The notes: generated from the sequence alone by a model not told the origin. A stretch of 64,000 nt of DNA from JAWHTC01 sp032586155 (GCF_032586155.1 NZ_JAWHTC010000003.1:62001-126000), one strand, 5' to 3'. Positions 9,132 to 19,187 are shown, counted from the stretch's first letter. Made by a program: numbers and translations.

Positions 9132-10682
9132 TCAGCTAACATCGCGCCGATGACTCGCGGCGACGTTGCGCCAAGCAAGCTCCAGCAGGTCGAGGCTGAG
9201 TTCAGGCGTGCTTTCGAGATAGCGGCACGCTGCACGGATGTGGTTTACCAGAAAACCTGGGTGGGCCCCCGAAGTGACATAGCCCGCTTCTTCGTATTTC
9301 CGCTTGAAAAACTCCTCCATCACGTCCTGCTTCCATTCCATTTCCATGTTGTCGGTCACATCGTGAAAAATCTTGAAGTAGTCTTGCTTCGTTGGGCTTG
9401 GCACGTGAATTTTGAAATAAATTCGTCTCAGCGCGGCATCGTCACCCAACTCTTCTGGTTCCAAGTTCGAAGAAAACACGACAAGCTGGTCGAATGGAAC
9501 GGAGAATTTCTTGCCTGTGTGCAAGGAAAGAATGTCGAAACCCTTTTCCAGTGGTACGATCCAACGGTTTAGATAGGCTTGTGGTTTTTCGGCTTGGCGG
9601 CCGAAATCGTCCAGCACAAAAATGCCACCGAGGGCTTTTAAGTGCATCGGCGCTTCGTAGAAGCGCGCCATCTGATCGAACCGAAGATCCAGCATGTCCA
9701 GCGTAAGTTCCCCGCCAGCGAGCACCACTGGGCGACGACAGAGCACCCAGCGTGCATCAGTCCGTCTGTGATCTTCGGGTGGTTCGACGGTTTCGTGAAG
9801 GGTTTCATCGTAGAAGCGGATAATCTGCTGCCCAACCAGAATGGCATACGGAAAGCTGACGTAATCAAGGAAAGATTCCCCCAGGGCCTCGGCAAGAGAG
9901 GTCTTCCCGTTGCCGGGTTCGCCGTAGAGCAACATGGATCGAGCAGAGTTCACTGCGGGCCCCAGTTGGGCTTTGAGTATGTCGGGGATAACGAGGTGAG
10001 CGAGAGCTTCATCCAATTCGTTTCGGTGGATTTCCTCGTTTCTGATCGATTGACTGCGGATATGCTCGGAAAAGGCCTGAAGCGTGACAGGGGCCGGGCC
10101 GATATATTGCGAAACCATCATGGCATCGCTGGCCCATTTCTTGCCCAGATCAGTCAGGACATAACGGACATCCGATTTGATGTCCGCGCTTTCAAGCCCT
10201 TGCGCTTCAATCAGGGATAGCGACGTCATCTGCTTGATCAGCTGGCGACAAATCAGTTTCGGAAGCTTGATTACGTCGGCAATCTCGGCGGGCGTCATGG
10301 TCCCGCCGGCATTCATGATCTTGCAGGTAAGGTTGATCAGAAATGCTTCGCTCAGGTCGGTCTCTTCGATTGTTTTTGGCGCCGCCGTAGCGGAAAAGAC
10401 ATGTCGACGCGAGGGTGAGCCAATTTCTGCCTCCTGCGGTTCTTCCACGCTATCCGGGGCGTTGTCTTCTGATTTGAGGTCTTGGTCGTGCGAGGATGCA
10501 ACTTCTTCGTCGAGAACGTCGTCCTTTTCTGCGTCGGGTGGCGCCGCGTTTGGCTGATCTGAAACGCGATTGGCTTTCGCCTCCTCCTCTTTCGGCACAA
10601 CTGAAGTTTCAGTTGCATCTGGTTGGGTTTCGCTTTGCTTCGTCTCGGTGTCTTTGGACTTGGATCTACCAAACAGTTTCAC
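9132..10682 (-). CDS. AAA+ ATPase with acidic N-terminal linker
   Basis: An ATPase of about 516 residues from a GTG at 10682; a longer frame starts at a GTG at 10745 but has no ribosome site. The first about 100 residues are low-complexity and acidic. A helical, winged-helix-like middle follows (about 110-190, TPAEIADVIKLPKLICRQLI). The AAA+ core has Walker A YGEPGNGKTS (about 254-262), Walker B GGIFVLDDFG (about 352-361), a sensor-like VVFSSN and a conserved DDAALRRIYFKI segment. The substrate is unknown. It lies alone between two glycan gene groups, so a link to surface-polysaccharide or pilus control is only inferred. Confidence 0.82.
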   Translation of the reverse strand: MKLFGRSKSKDTETKQSETQPDATETSVVPKEEEAKANRVSDQPNAAPPDAEKDDVLDEEVASSHDQDLKSEDNAPDSVEEPQEAEIGSPSRRHVFSATAAPKTIEETDLSEAFLINLTCKIMNAGGTMTPAEIADVIKLPKLICRQLIKQMTSLSLIEAQGLESADIKSDVRYVLTDLGKKWASDAMMVSQYIGPAPVTLQAFSEHIRSQSIRNEEIHRNELDEALAHLVIPDILKAQLGPAVNSARSMLLYGEPGNGKTSLAEALGESFLDYVSFPYAILVGQQIIRFYDETLHETVEPPEDHRRTDARWVLCRRPVVLAGGELTLDMLDLRFDQMARFYEAPMHLKALGGIFVLDDFGRQAEKPQAYLNRWIVPLEKGFDILSLHTGKKFSVPFDQLVVFSSNLEPEELGDDAALRRIYFKIHVPSPTKQDYFKIFHDVTDNMEMEWKQDVMEEFFKRKYEEAGYVTSGAHPGFLVNHIRAACRYLESTPELSLDLLELAWRNVAASHRRDVS

Positions 10683-10952
10683 TTTATTCGCTTTCTTTTC
10701 GTTCTGAAATGTCGCTGCTCCGATTTGCCAACCACTTCGGTGCACCGGCAGGATAGCTGCGGTCGGGAACTAATCCCAAGCGTTTTTCCCGATTGTAGTG
10801 ATTTCAACGCTTCAAGACAGAAATGAATAGGTGGACTTTTTATGCGTCAGGGGGGGAACTGCTTTTGCGGAAGCTTGACAATTGCCGCTCAACTTCGCCG
10901 ATCAGGTGATCCGACGCAAAACGCTTGAGCTTCCGAAACCAGCATGCGGCGA

Positions 10953-12626
10953 CTACGGAAAAAAGCGAAGGGGTGAGAACGGAATTGCCTTGGGTGGGCT
11001 CTCATCTGGAATTTCCATATGATCGCCCCAGCGTAAGGTCACGTCGCTAGCACGCGGAGCACCAACGGAATGCTTGCCTCGGGACAGTTCTATCACCTCG
11101 CCACGTTGATATCGCACGCCATCAATGGCCAACTCCGCGCCTTCAACCGTATACCAACCGGGGACACGGTTGTTGAACATCACCGTTTCGCTCCCGGCTG
11201 GGATGTGGCGTCCCGCGACCCAGATGCGCCCCCAATGCTCAATGTAGTTTTCGCGTAATGCAGCAGCATCTTCCGGGAGCAGAAACTGTCGATCCGGCGT
11301 GCCTTTCGCCGCATCTTTGAGAACCGAATGGTTTAAGATCAGCAAAGGTATCGTTTCGCGTTCCATGGCGTTCACGAATGCGACGTTACCCGCCCGCAGG
11401 TAGACCTTTAGACCCCAACCAGACATCATGAAAGGCAAGGCGCGTTGGTAGTCACCAAGATAGCCGGCGAAATCGAAGTATGTGACCGTTTCAGGAAACA
11501 AGTCATGCGCGACAGAGATCGTCTTTTTTTGCCCATGAAGAATCATGTAATCTGCCGGTAACGTAAGCAGCGCCAGAATACTCGATTGCACAATCATCAA
11601 GGCTGATAACTTAGCGAACGTGATGTGGCGCAAAATGAATTGCTCCATCACCGGCGCCGTCGCGGCAAGAACCGGCGGCAAAAGGAAAACGAAGAAATAC
11701 TCATAGCTGTTGCGATAAACCAATACGCTCAAAAGCGGCAGCATGAGGCCGATCATGGCTACTTTCATGGCTTGGGAAACTCTCAATCTGCGCCAACCAA
11801 GAATGGTCAGAAGAACAAGAATGGTCGTTAATGGCGAAAGAATTGCCTGATACATGAGTGCTCGGGCCTGAGGCACGAAACCTCCCGAAAAGACATCATT
11901 GCCCGCTGATTTTGCTGAATTGAAACCATTTGCCACTGATGTGTTGGTGACGAACCCGGAGTGCCAGGAATACAGGGCGGCAAAGACCAGAAAGCTGGTA
12001 CAAAGACATGCAAGCAAGCGCAGCATCATAGAAGCTTTTCGCGGGCTTTCACTCAAACGCAACCATGCAATGGCGGCAAATGCAGGCGCATAGAAAACAA
12101 CCTTGATCGTTATCATCGGTGCAAGGCCCGCCAACATTCCAAAAAAAACGATCGCCGCTGGGCGCAAGTTGCTAGCAGACAACAGCCAAAGCGCCGACAT
12201 CAACACAAAGGTCACCTGCGGATCGTAGCGGAACGAACTACCATGATTGACGACAAAACCAGCCGACAAATAGGCCAGGGCAATCATCGCCGCGGCTGAT
12301 TGGGAAGCGAAGCGGCGCGCGACTCCGAACAGTGCGACCGCCGCACCGATTTCGCAGCAAAGCATGACAACCCGCGCTGCCCGAATATGATCTGTCACGT
12401 CACCCGGAAGAAACAAAAGCCATCGGAAATAGTGGACGAAGAAGCTTTGCAATGGATTGCTTAGGTAACCCGCGTCGAAGCGCCTGATCAAATCGTAGTG
12501 ACTGAACTCGTCCCAGTTAATGCCCCGGTTGAGCGCCGCGATTGCCTGACCGGCAATGATGAATGCTGCGGCTGACAATACGATAATCCAAAAAACTCGG
12601 CTCGACTTGTGGGTTTTTTGGTTCAT
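10953..12626 (-). CDS. Polytopic membrane glycosyltransferase (GT-C/PMT-like)
   Basis: A membrane protein of about 557 residues from the ATG at 12626 (an upstream GTG at 12641 has no ribosome site). About eleven hydrophobic segments fill residues 10-370. The first loop holds the acidic pair NWDEFSHYDLIRRF typical of GT-C enzymes that use a polyprenyl-phosphate sugar. A long hydrophilic domain of about 170 residues ends the protein. It follows the GT2 gene by 45 bp on the same strand; that GT2 resembles dolichol-phosphate-mannose synthases, so the pair may make and then use a lipid-linked sugar. Confidence 0.8.
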   Translation of the reverse strand: MNQKTHKSSRVFWIIVLSAAAFIIAGQAIAALNRGINWDEFSHYDLIRRFDAGYLSNPLQSFFVHYFRWLLFLPGDVTDHIRAARVVMLCCEIGAAVALFGVARRFASQSAAAMIALAYLSAGFVVNHGSSFRYDPQVTFVLMSALWLLSASNLRPAAIVFFGMLAGLAPMITIKVVFYAPAFAAIAWLRLSESPRKASMMLRLLACLCTSFLVFAALYSWHSGFVTNTSVANGFNSAKSAGNDVFSGGFVPQARALMYQAILSPLTTILVLLTILGWRRLRVSQAMKVAMIGLMLPLLSVLVYRNSYEYFFVFLLPPVLAATAPVMEQFILRHITFAKLSALMIVQSSILALLTLPADYMILHGQKKTISVAHDLFPETVTYFDFAGYLGDYQRALPFMMSGWGLKVYLRAGNVAFVNAMERETIPLLILNHSVLKDAAKGTPDRQFLLPEDAAALRENYIEHWGRIWVAGRHIPAGSETVMFNNRVPGWYTVEGAELAIDGVRYQRGEVIELSRGKHSVGAPRASDVTLRWGDHMEIPDESPPKAIPFSPLRFFP

Positions 12627-12671
12627 CTTGTTACCCGGCACCAGGCTTGTGAATGAAAAATGTATTTTGCC

Positions 12672-13673
12672 TCAATTCTTTACATCGGACTTGAGGCTTG
12701 GCTTCGGGGATTCGTTGCAAGGCTTTTGCGGGCTTTGTTCTTCCAAGCGCCGGACATGCTCAAGCGTCGTTTCAATCAGCTTGCGGTTTGCACCAATAAG
12801 ATCGGCCAGGATCGCCATCAAGCACGTAATGACCCCGAGGACCAGCAGCGCACCGCCGAGAACGAGAGACTGAACATGTCCGGAACCGTCGCCATTCAAC
12901 CAGAACCATAGGAAACGGATTATCGGCGCCAGTCCAATCACCAACATCAGCGCCCCCAACGCCGCAAATGTCCTTAAGGGATTATAGGTCGCATATGCGC
13001 GCAACATTGTGGCCAGAGTGCGTGAAATGAAGCCCGGAATGGACTTGAATAGTCGAGATGGCCGTTCCGTCGGGTGACTTCGGATCGGGACGCTGGTGAT
13101 TGCCATGCGCTTGCGACCGGCTTGAATCAGCATGTCGGTGGTGTAACTGAAACTTGACGTGATGGTGATGCGCTGCGCAGCCTCCCGGCTCATCGCGCGA
13201 AACCCGCTCACGGCATCGTTGATGGCCACGCCGGAGAGCTGCCGAACGACCGCGCTGCCAAGGCGCTGCAGCCATCGTTTGACGGGATGAAAATGCGCGA
13301 CGCTTGCAACACCCCGGTCGCCCACGACGATATCGGCTTTACCCGTCACGATGGGAGCGACGAGCTCGGCGATATCCTCTCCTTCGTATTGCCCATCGGC
13401 GTCTGTGTTCACGATGATATCTGCTCCAATAGCAAGTGCCGCTTCGAGACCGCTTTGAAAGGCCATGGCCAGCCCCCTGTTCCGACGGTGCCGTATCACG
13501 TGATTAACACCGTTGGAGCGCGCCACGTCGGTGGTTCCATCGGTGCTTCCGTCGTCAATGACCAATGTCTCGATTACGTCCACGCCGGGAATGTCGTGCG
13601 GTAATGCAGCCAAGGTGTCAGGCAATTCAGCCGCTTCGTTATAGCATGGGATCTGGATCACTAGCTTGACCAT
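12672..13673 (-). CDS. GT2 glycosyltransferase, polyprenyl-phosphate sugar synthase type
   Basis: A 333-residue GT-A enzyme with C-terminal membrane helices. The N-terminus reads VIQIPCYNEAAELPDTL, followed by ETLVIDDGSTDGT and the metal-binding ADIIVNTDADGQYEGED. A GFRAMSREAA segment matches the acceptor region of DPM1/GtrB-like enzymes. Two hydrophobic helices occupy about residues 245-310. I chose the ATG at 13673 because GGAGG lies 5 nt upstream and the protein then begins at the GT2 fold. A much longer in-frame extension to 14012 overlaps the divergent gene and lacks family similarity. Confidence 0.88.
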   Translation of the reverse strand: MVKLVIQIPCYNEAAELPDTLAALPHDIPGVDVIETLVIDDGSTDGTTDVARSNGVNHVIRHRRNRGLAMAFQSGLEAALAIGADIIVNTDADGQYEGEDIAELVAPIVTGKADIVVGDRGVASVAHFHPVKRWLQRLGSAVVRQLSGVAINDAVSGFRAMSREAAQRITITSSFSYTTDMLIQAGRKRMAITSVPIRSHPTERPSRLFKSIPGFISRTLATMLRAYATYNPLRTFAALGALMLVIGLAPIIRFLWFWLNGDGSGHVQSLVLGGALLVLGVITCLMAILADLIGANRKLIETTLEHVRRLEEQSPQKPCNESPKPSLKSDVKN

Positions 13674-13923
13674 CTGCTCCTCCATCAGCGGCGTGTTACA
13701 ATTCTGCTTTGCCTGCGCGATACATGTGCCAACCGACGCTACCATTCTGTCTAAGCCACCAAACCATGTCGCCGCAACGTGCGCGAAGAAGATACTGTGT
13801 TGAGGCATCATTTGTCTGGAGTGTTTCGGATGCGGCTTTTTTGCATCACTCGACCCATCCCTTGAGAATGCTTGGTACGGGCCAGAACTGAGCAGATAAG
13901 ATGCAACCAGATCGCGCGAAAGC

Positions 13924-15078
13924 TTGAAAAGGCCGGTAGATTTGTTTCGAACTGCCCCCCAGAATTTGAATGTCCTCATTTGGGGTACGTATGATTTAGG
14001 CAAACCACGCACGCGCCTGGTTATTCAGTCTATCCGCGAAACCGGCGCGCAGGTGTCAGAAATCCATTCGGCGGTTTGGGAAGGTGCGGAGGACAAATCA
14101 GTTTTAAGGAAAGGTGCGGCCCTCAGGCGCGTTGTCAGATGGTTGCTTGCCTACCCTGGTTTGCTCTGGCGGTTTTGCCGCGCACCCCGGCCCGACGTGG
14201 TCGTGATTGGTTACCTCGGACATTTGGATGTCCTGTCGTTGCTTCCATTCGCCGCCATTCGGCGGATTCCGATAGTTTGGGATGCCTTTCTGTCGCTCCA
14301 TGACACAGTGGTGAGAGACCGCAAAATGATTTCGCGGCGGAACCCCGCTGCCCTTTTCTTGTGGGCGTTGGAGTGGCTTGCTTGCCGGGCTGTAAATCGT
14401 GTGGTTCTCGATACAGAAGCGCATGCAGAATTGTTTCGATGCTCCTATGGTCTCGAACCCCGAAAGCTTGCTTCCGTTTTCGTCGGAGCTGAAGCTGAAG
14501 CGTTTCCAACGGTCTCGCCAAAGCTCCATGCGAAGCATCCGACTGTGCTGTTCTATGGCCAGTTTATTCCACTTCACGGGATTGAAACCATCGTCGAGGC
14601 GGCACGTATGGCAGGCGACCAGGAAATAAGCTGGGTAATCATCGGCAGAGGACAGCAAACACAGGCTGTTCAAGACATGACGGTTTCCGGCGTTCCCGCA
14701 TCAATCGAGTGGGTCGAGTGGGTGCCTTACCCCGAACTCGTGCAGCGAATAGGGCAAGCTGACGTTTGTCTGGGTGTTTTTGGAGAGAGTGAAAAAGCCG
14801 GACGTGTGATCCCCAATAAGGTTTTTCAGATTCTTTCAGCCGGGAAACCGTTGGTGACAAGAACCGGGCCGGGCATTCTCGAACTGGTGTCAGAAGATAC
14901 CCCTGGTGTAGAATTGGTGCCACCTGGCGATCCGGCTGCTCTTCTGGCGGCTGTGAAGAGGTTGCTATCCTCTGCGCCCTATCCGCCCGAACTGCACGCA
15001 GATTTGCGCAAACGCTTTTCAATCGACATCTTGGCGGCGGGTTGGGATGCTATTTTAAGAAAGGCCACTTCATCGTGA
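13924..15078 (+). CDS. GT-B family glycosyltransferase (GT4-like)
   Basis: A cytoplasmic glycosyltransferase of about 384 residues. The N-terminal half has LNVLIWGTYDLGKPRTRLV and a DVVVIGYLGHLDVL strand-helix unit. The C-terminal half has the donor-site pattern of GT-B enzymes: VLFYGQFIPLHGIETIVEAA, VIIGRGQQ, then IPNKVFQILSAGKPLVTR with a Glu near GILELV. The start is uncertain: TTG at 13924, with a later in-frame TTG at 13966, and neither has a clear ribosome site. Its stop overlaps the next gene by 4 bp (GTGA), so the two are translationally coupled. Confidence 0.82.
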   Translation: MKRPVDLFRTAPQNLNVLIWGTYDLGKPRTRLVIQSIRETGAQVSEIHSAVWEGAEDKSVLRKGAALRRVVRWLLAYPGLLWRFCRAPRPDVVVIGYLGHLDVLSLLPFAAIRRIPIVWDAFLSLHDTVVRDRKMISRRNPAALFLWALEWLACRAVNRVVLDTEAHAELFRCSYGLEPRKLASVFVGAEAEAFPTVSPKLHAKHPTVLFYGQFIPLHGIETIVEAARMAGDQEISWVIIGRGQQTQAVQDMTVSGVPASIEWVEWVPYPELVQRIGQADVCLGVFGESEKAGRVIPNKVFQILSAGKPLVTRTGPGILELVSEDTPGVELVPPGDPAALLAAVKRLLSSAPYPPELHADLRKRFSIDILAAGWDAILRKATSS

Positions 15079-15917
15079 CAAAACGCCTTGCGATCCTTGC
15101 ACAGTTCGACCCAAGAAATGGTCTGCCCGCACACGTCAGGCTTCATCTGGAAGGGCTAAGGCCAGTGGTTTCCCGTCTTGTCCTGGTCTCCAATTCCCCT
15201 CTCGATACGGCCTCGCGCGAGATCGCCGAGCAGCTGTGTGACCGTGTCTTGGTTCGCGAAAACACAGGCTGGGACTTTGCCGCATGGCGCGATGTTCTTT
15301 TAACCGAGACACTAGGCGAATTCGATCGGATCATCCTGACAAACTCCAGTGTAGTCGGTCCACTGTATCCGCTTGCACCGATTTTCGAGGCTATGGACGC
15401 GCGCGCATCGGACATTTGGGGTATGGTCATGTCGCGCAACAAAGGATTACATCTGCAAAGCTATTTCCTAAGCGCGTCGGCAAAAGTGTTTTTGTCTGAG
15501 GCATGGAGAAAGTTCTGGGCATCCGTGAAGGACTTCGGCGACAAGAGACAGGTGATCCGCAGATACGAGGTCGGGTTCAGTCGCGCAATGATCGAAGCAG
15601 GTTTCGCACTTTCCGCTATGATCAAGCCTCTCCGGTTCCCCGAAAATCTACGCATTGTGAACATTGAACGACTGAAAGGCAGGTTGAAAGTTCCGTTCAG
15701 TGTGAACCACATTAACCGAACCGTAGAGTTTCATGAAGACTTGATCCGTCGCGGTATGCCCTATCTCAAGGCTTCGCTGATTAATGGAAAAGACACATAT
15801 CGGTTTGTTGGTATGAACCGGATCAAAGCGATCGCTGGAGTCAGTTTTCCATTTGACCGCCTGCCAAGAAGTGCGGCGCCGGGCGTGTATAACAAAAGTG
15901 AGAATGGGAAAGTCTAG
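15075..15917 (+). CDS. Rhamnan-synthesis RgpF-like protein
   Basis: A 280-residue protein resembling the rhamnan synthesis F family, which acts in O-antigen and rhamnose-polysaccharide building. Recognisable features are AILAQFDPRNGLPAHVRLHL at the start, RVLVRENTGWDFAAWRDVL (residues about 60-80), FDRIILTNSSVVGPLYPL and IWGMVMSRN. The start is taken as the GTG at 15075, which overlaps the stop of the upstream GT-B gene; a longer frame from 15042 lies inside that gene. Its end overlaps the convergent GT2 gene by 4 bp. Confidence 0.83.
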   Translation: MTKRLAILAQFDPRNGLPAHVRLHLEGLRPVVSRLVLVSNSPLDTASREIAEQLCDRVLVRENTGWDFAAWRDVLLTETLGEFDRIILTNSSVVGPLYPLAPIFEAMDARASDIWGMVMSRNKGLHLQSYFLSASAKVFLSEAWRKFWASVKDFGDKRQVIRRYEVGFSRAMIEAGFALSAMIKPLRFPENLRIVNIERLKGRLKVPFSVNHINRTVEFHEDLIRRGMPYLKASLINGKDTYRFVGMNRIKAIAGVSFPFDRLPRSAAPGVYNKSENGKV

Positions 15918-16933
15918 GACGAGCCGTGCGGCCGTCTATCCGGTTTAGAAACTGTCGGACTGACAGTTTCAAAGACCAACAGGGTGGTGAGCGCACGATG
16001 CTGTCTAGTTCTAATCGACCATAACAGCAATCGCCATCCACTCAAGCGGCTTAAGCCGCGGCCGACCTCTGAAAAATCCTGGATGAACCTGCTTTCGTCG
16101 GACGGCATTTCATGAGCGAAGCGCTCAAGAACGATGGATGCCTGTCGCGACAACATGCTTGACGCTCGCCGGGTTCGTTTGAGCGCTTGTGCTGGCTCGT
16201 TGAGCAATTTTTCCATCATCGTGCGAAACGTTCTTGTTTTCGCGCCGACGGCGTTGCTGGCGTGCTGGCGGTAGAGAACGAGCGCGTCGTCCACTTTTGT
16301 TATTGTACCACGCTGGGCCGCTGAATGGGCCGCCCACCAGTCATGCATCGAGAAATCGCGCGGCACCGGGAGCATGCATTGCCGCAGATCCGCATTGCCC
16401 AGCATAGCGCATCCAGTAACAAAATTGCGCAGTGCGAGGCTTTTGCGGACATGGTACCCGGAAGGACCCTGGCAGGCGTTGCGGTAGGCAAAATCCTGTT
16501 GGTCCCAGAATGAGTTGTGGATGACGCTGAGGTCTTCTTTCACAACTTTCAGATCGCAATGCACTAGGACAGGGACACCCGGGCCGACGCTCTTTTCGGT
16601 GCAAATAGCAGCCTTTAAAAGCCGCTCTATCTTCTCGGGTAACCAGATGTCATCTTGGTCGCAGAATGCGAAATATGGGCTCTGCGATGCGGCTAGAATA
16701 CGTGAGAAATTGCCGCTTGGCCCCAGGCCCGCATCACCATCTTCAATGACATTTACGGTCCGCCCAATTCGTGCCGCCCAATCCTTTACAATGTCGAGTG
16801 TCCCATCGCTTGACCCATCATCTCGCACAATCAATTGCCAATCTTCGAATGTCTGCGCTTCCAACGAGTTCAACAACGCCGGCAGGTAGTGGGCGCCGTT
16901 GTATGTAGCTAGAAGAACGTCGACTGTTGTCAT
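15914..16933 (-). CDS. GT2 family glycosyltransferase
   Basis: A 339-residue glycosyltransferase with no obvious membrane helices. The GT-A fold is plain: VDVLLATYNGAHYLPALLNS at the start, LIVRDDGSSDGT (about residues 34-45), and the metal-binding FAFCDQDDIWLPEK (about 88-101). DFSMHDWWAAHSA further on is the helix expected near the catalytic base in rhamnosyl-type GT2 enzymes. It converges on and overlaps the RgpF-like gene by 4 bp. The sugar and acceptor cannot be told from sequence, but rhamnose is suggested by the neighbour. Confidence 0.87.
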   Translation of the reverse strand: MTTVDVLLATYNGAHYLPALLNSLEAQTFEDWQLIVRDDGSSDGTLDIVKDWAARIGRTVNVIEDGDAGLGPSGNFSRILAASQSPYFAFCDQDDIWLPEKIERLLKAAICTEKSVGPGVPVLVHCDLKVVKEDLSVIHNSFWDQQDFAYRNACQGPSGYHVRKSLALRNFVTGCAMLGNADLRQCMLPVPRDFSMHDWWAAHSAAQRGTITKVDDALVLYRQHASNAVGAKTRTFRTMMEKLLNEPAQALKRTRRASSMLSRQASIVLERFAHEMPSDESRFIQDFSEVGRGLSRLSGWRLLLWSIRTRQHRALTTLLVFETVSPTVSKPDRRPHGSS

Positions 16934-16954
16934 TGCTCGACGACTCTTTGTTGA

Positions 16955-17776
16955 TTACAGCGCGGCGCGTTTGGCTTCGAGCTGCCGAAAAAAAGCGATG
17001 TCAGCAGCGTAGAATTCTTTGATGAATGCGTCAATCTCGGCTGCGTTGGGGTAGTCCGCAAGTGGATTTCCCCCTGGGCGAAGCAATCCTGTGGCGTAGA
17101 AAGCGGTTTTGATTGGTTTGTACATCGGTTTCCAAAACCGGCGCGGCAGAACCGTCTCGATAGGTCTTGTGACGATGCGCGTCAGATTCTCGACTTTAGT
17201 GGAGGAGATCCTATCCCGCCGGTTTCGGCTTTCCCTAAGCCTAATCGGCTTTCCGATGAGATCGGATATCTCGTTCAACATGCTTCTGATTTCCGCAACC
17301 GTGTGTGGTGAATCGACGATCTGTTTTCCACTGAGGAAGATGTAATCGCATTGCCGAGAAAAATGGATCAGATCAGGGTCGCTGATCGGCTCGCTCTGCG
17401 GATGCCGGGCTAGAGATGCCATGACTTTGTCTACCTCACGAGCGACATCAACGCGGTCGTGTAGGTCAAGTGGAGTGTTGCTGCGTTGAACGAAACGTTC
17501 ATGAAGCGATGAGGGAAAACGGAAATGCGGGTCACGTATCAGCGCGAAAGAGCGGTATTTGATGACACGATCAAAATCCTCCGGGAAGTAGTCACGTAGT
17601 ACCGCGAGTGGAATGTGGGCATAGTCCAATCGCCCGAGTAAGGGGTGGTTCGCTACAGATTTGTCGTAAAACCTCCCGTGGTGCTGGTCATAGAGCGCCA
17701 ATACGTTCCGAACAGTGGTGCCAGCGCATTTGGGTATGTGTAGGAAGACAACGCGACATGTGTCGTTAACAATCAT
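16955..17776 (-). CDS. Sulfotransferase family protein
   Basis: A cytoplasmic PAPS-dependent sulfotransferase, 273 residues. The 5'-phosphosulfate loop is visible as FLHIPKCAGTTVRN (residues about 11-24) and the 3'-phosphate segment as FALIRDPHFRFPSS (about 79-92). The size matches the family that sulfates carbohydrates. It sits 21 bp upstream of a GT2 gene on the same strand, so it probably sulfates the surface glycan made here, a common trait of marine bacteria. The acceptor is unknown. Confidence 0.85.
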   Translation of the reverse strand: MIVNDTCRVVFLHIPKCAGTTVRNVLALYDQHHGRFYDKSVANHPLLGRLDYAHIPLAVLRDYFPEDFDRVIKYRSFALIRDPHFRFPSSLHERFVQRSNTPLDLHDRVDVAREVDKVMASLARHPQSEPISDPDLIHFSRQCDYIFLSGKQIVDSPHTVAEIRSMLNEISDLIGKPIRLRESRNRRDRISSTKVENLTRIVTRPIETVLPRRFWKPMYKPIKTAFYATGLLRPGGNPLADYPNAAEIDAFIKEFYAADIAFFRQLEAKRAAL

Positions 17777-17921
17777 TTGACATTTAGCTAAGGATATTTC
17801 GGTTTTAGCGTCAGTACGCCGGGATGCGTCCTCCAGTCAACAACGCACAATTAATAACAAACAATGCGTTTCGCTTTCGTATGCGGCACTTGTGACTTGA
17901 TTTCACCAAATTGTTTACGCA

Positions 17922-19187
17922 ATGGAGAGTATGGCCAAGTTAAAGGCACTACGGCAACGGTTTCCCGGAATCGCGTCCATTTTGGGCAATGGCGCTTTCT
18001 TGGCTGGCACGCAATGGTCCGAAGCTGTGCTTCGTGGCATCTACGTGCTGGTCATCAGTCGTTGGCTTGGGGCCGAGTACTACGGTGTCTGGAGCTACAC
18101 GACGACGACCTACGCTTTCGCCTTAGGGTTGGCTCTTTTTGGGCTGGAAAGCATTGTCCCGCTCCGGCTGGGCCGCAACCTAGCGGCCACCACTTTCCTC
18201 AGTACAGCTTTTTGGCTGCGGTTTGGGCTACTCGGTCTCGCTGCTGTAGCGCTTACAGCAGGTGCTTTTGTTTTTGAAGGCGATGTGTTTATCCAACTCG
18301 CGCTGCTTTTGGTGATACCCGCTCTCATAGGGCGCGGAATAGTATTGTTTGCGCGCTCAGCGCTGCTCGCGCTCAACAAAAGCTACCTTGCGTTCCGATT
18401 AGCTGTGTGCTGCCGCATAATGGAGGTGGTAGCGGGGCTGGTCAGCCTCTGGCTCGGGGCAGGTCTCTTTACCCTGCTCATTGTACACTCTGTATCTTGG
18501 CTGATGGAGGCCGGGTTCACACTGTTGGCGCTGTCGCGCCAAATAACTTTCCGCTTGCAGTTTGACTTTGGAGAGTTTGGCAACGTCCTACGCGAAGGTG
18601 CAGTGCATGCGCTTGTCGCAATAAGCATCGCGGTTCTGACTGCGATGCCATTGATTTACATTCGCCATAAGACCGACGATCTTGCCTTGGTCGGCCAAAT
18701 GGGCTTGGCAATTCAGGTTGCATCACTTGTAGTGATGGGGGCGGCCGGGGTTCTCGGGGCGGCTCTCCCAGTCGTAGCTCGCGCATCGACGAGGGGCGAC
18801 GCTCGATTGCGTCACTACCCTGCGTTCGTCGCACTTGGTTCGGCCATCGTTTTTGGTGCGGCAATCATCTTTGCCCAAGTGTTCGGGCATTCTATTGCAA
18901 TAACGTTGCTCGGGTCGGGGTTCGCGTCCACGGGCACATTGCTCGCGCCGGCCTTGTTGGCGGGTGGGCTGATGGTTCTGCCCGCCGGAGCCTGGCAATT
19001 GCACATCGCGCAGGATCGGAGTTGGTGTGGCGCGCTTGCTGGCTGGGCAGGCGTGCTAACTTTGTTCGTCGCCCTGCCGCCTTTAGCCCGATCCTCTGGA
19101 GCGTCCGGTGCCCTCGTGGCGGCTTCGCTCGCTTTGGGCGTAAGGGCAATCGTTCTCTTCACTTTGGGCGTTGGCAAAAGAAGTTGA
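17922..19187 (+). CDS. Oligosaccharide flippase (Wzx-like)
   Basis: A polytopic membrane protein of 421 residues with about twelve hydrophobic helices, as in MATE/MVF-superfamily lipid-linked oligosaccharide flippases. The N-terminus shows NGAFLAGTQWSEAVLRGIYV and SRWLGAEYYGVWSY, the usual opening of Wzx proteins. It would move undecaprenyl-linked repeat units to the periplasm. Starts at 17922 and 17931 are both possible; GGAG lies within the first codons and would sit 3 nt before the second. No Wzy polymerase is recognised nearby. Confidence 0.85.
   Translation: MESMAKLKALRQRFPGIASILGNGAFLAGTQWSEAVLRGIYVLVISRWLGAEYYGVWSYTTTTYAFALGLALFGLESIVPLRLGRNLAATTFLSTAFWLRFGLLGLAAVALTAGAFVFEGDVFIQLALLLVIPALIGRGIVLFARSALLALNKSYLAFRLAVCCRIMEVVAGLVSLWLGAGLFTLLIVHSVSWLMEAGFTLLALSRQITFRLQFDFGEFGNVLREGAVHALVAISIAVLTAMPLIYIRHKTDDLALVGQMGLAIQVASLVVMGAAGVLGAALPVVARASTRGDARLRHYPAFVALGSAIVFGAAIIFAQVFGHSIAITLLGSGFASTGTLLAPALLAGGLMVLPAGAWQLHIAQDRSWCGALAGWAGVLTLFVALPPLARSSGASGALVAASLALGVRAIVLFTLGVGKRS

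Noticed and set aside
13674..14012. N-terminal extension of the GT2 gene
   Set aside because: It overlaps the divergent GT-B gene and lacks similarity; the ATG at 13673 has a GGAGG site and starts the fold.
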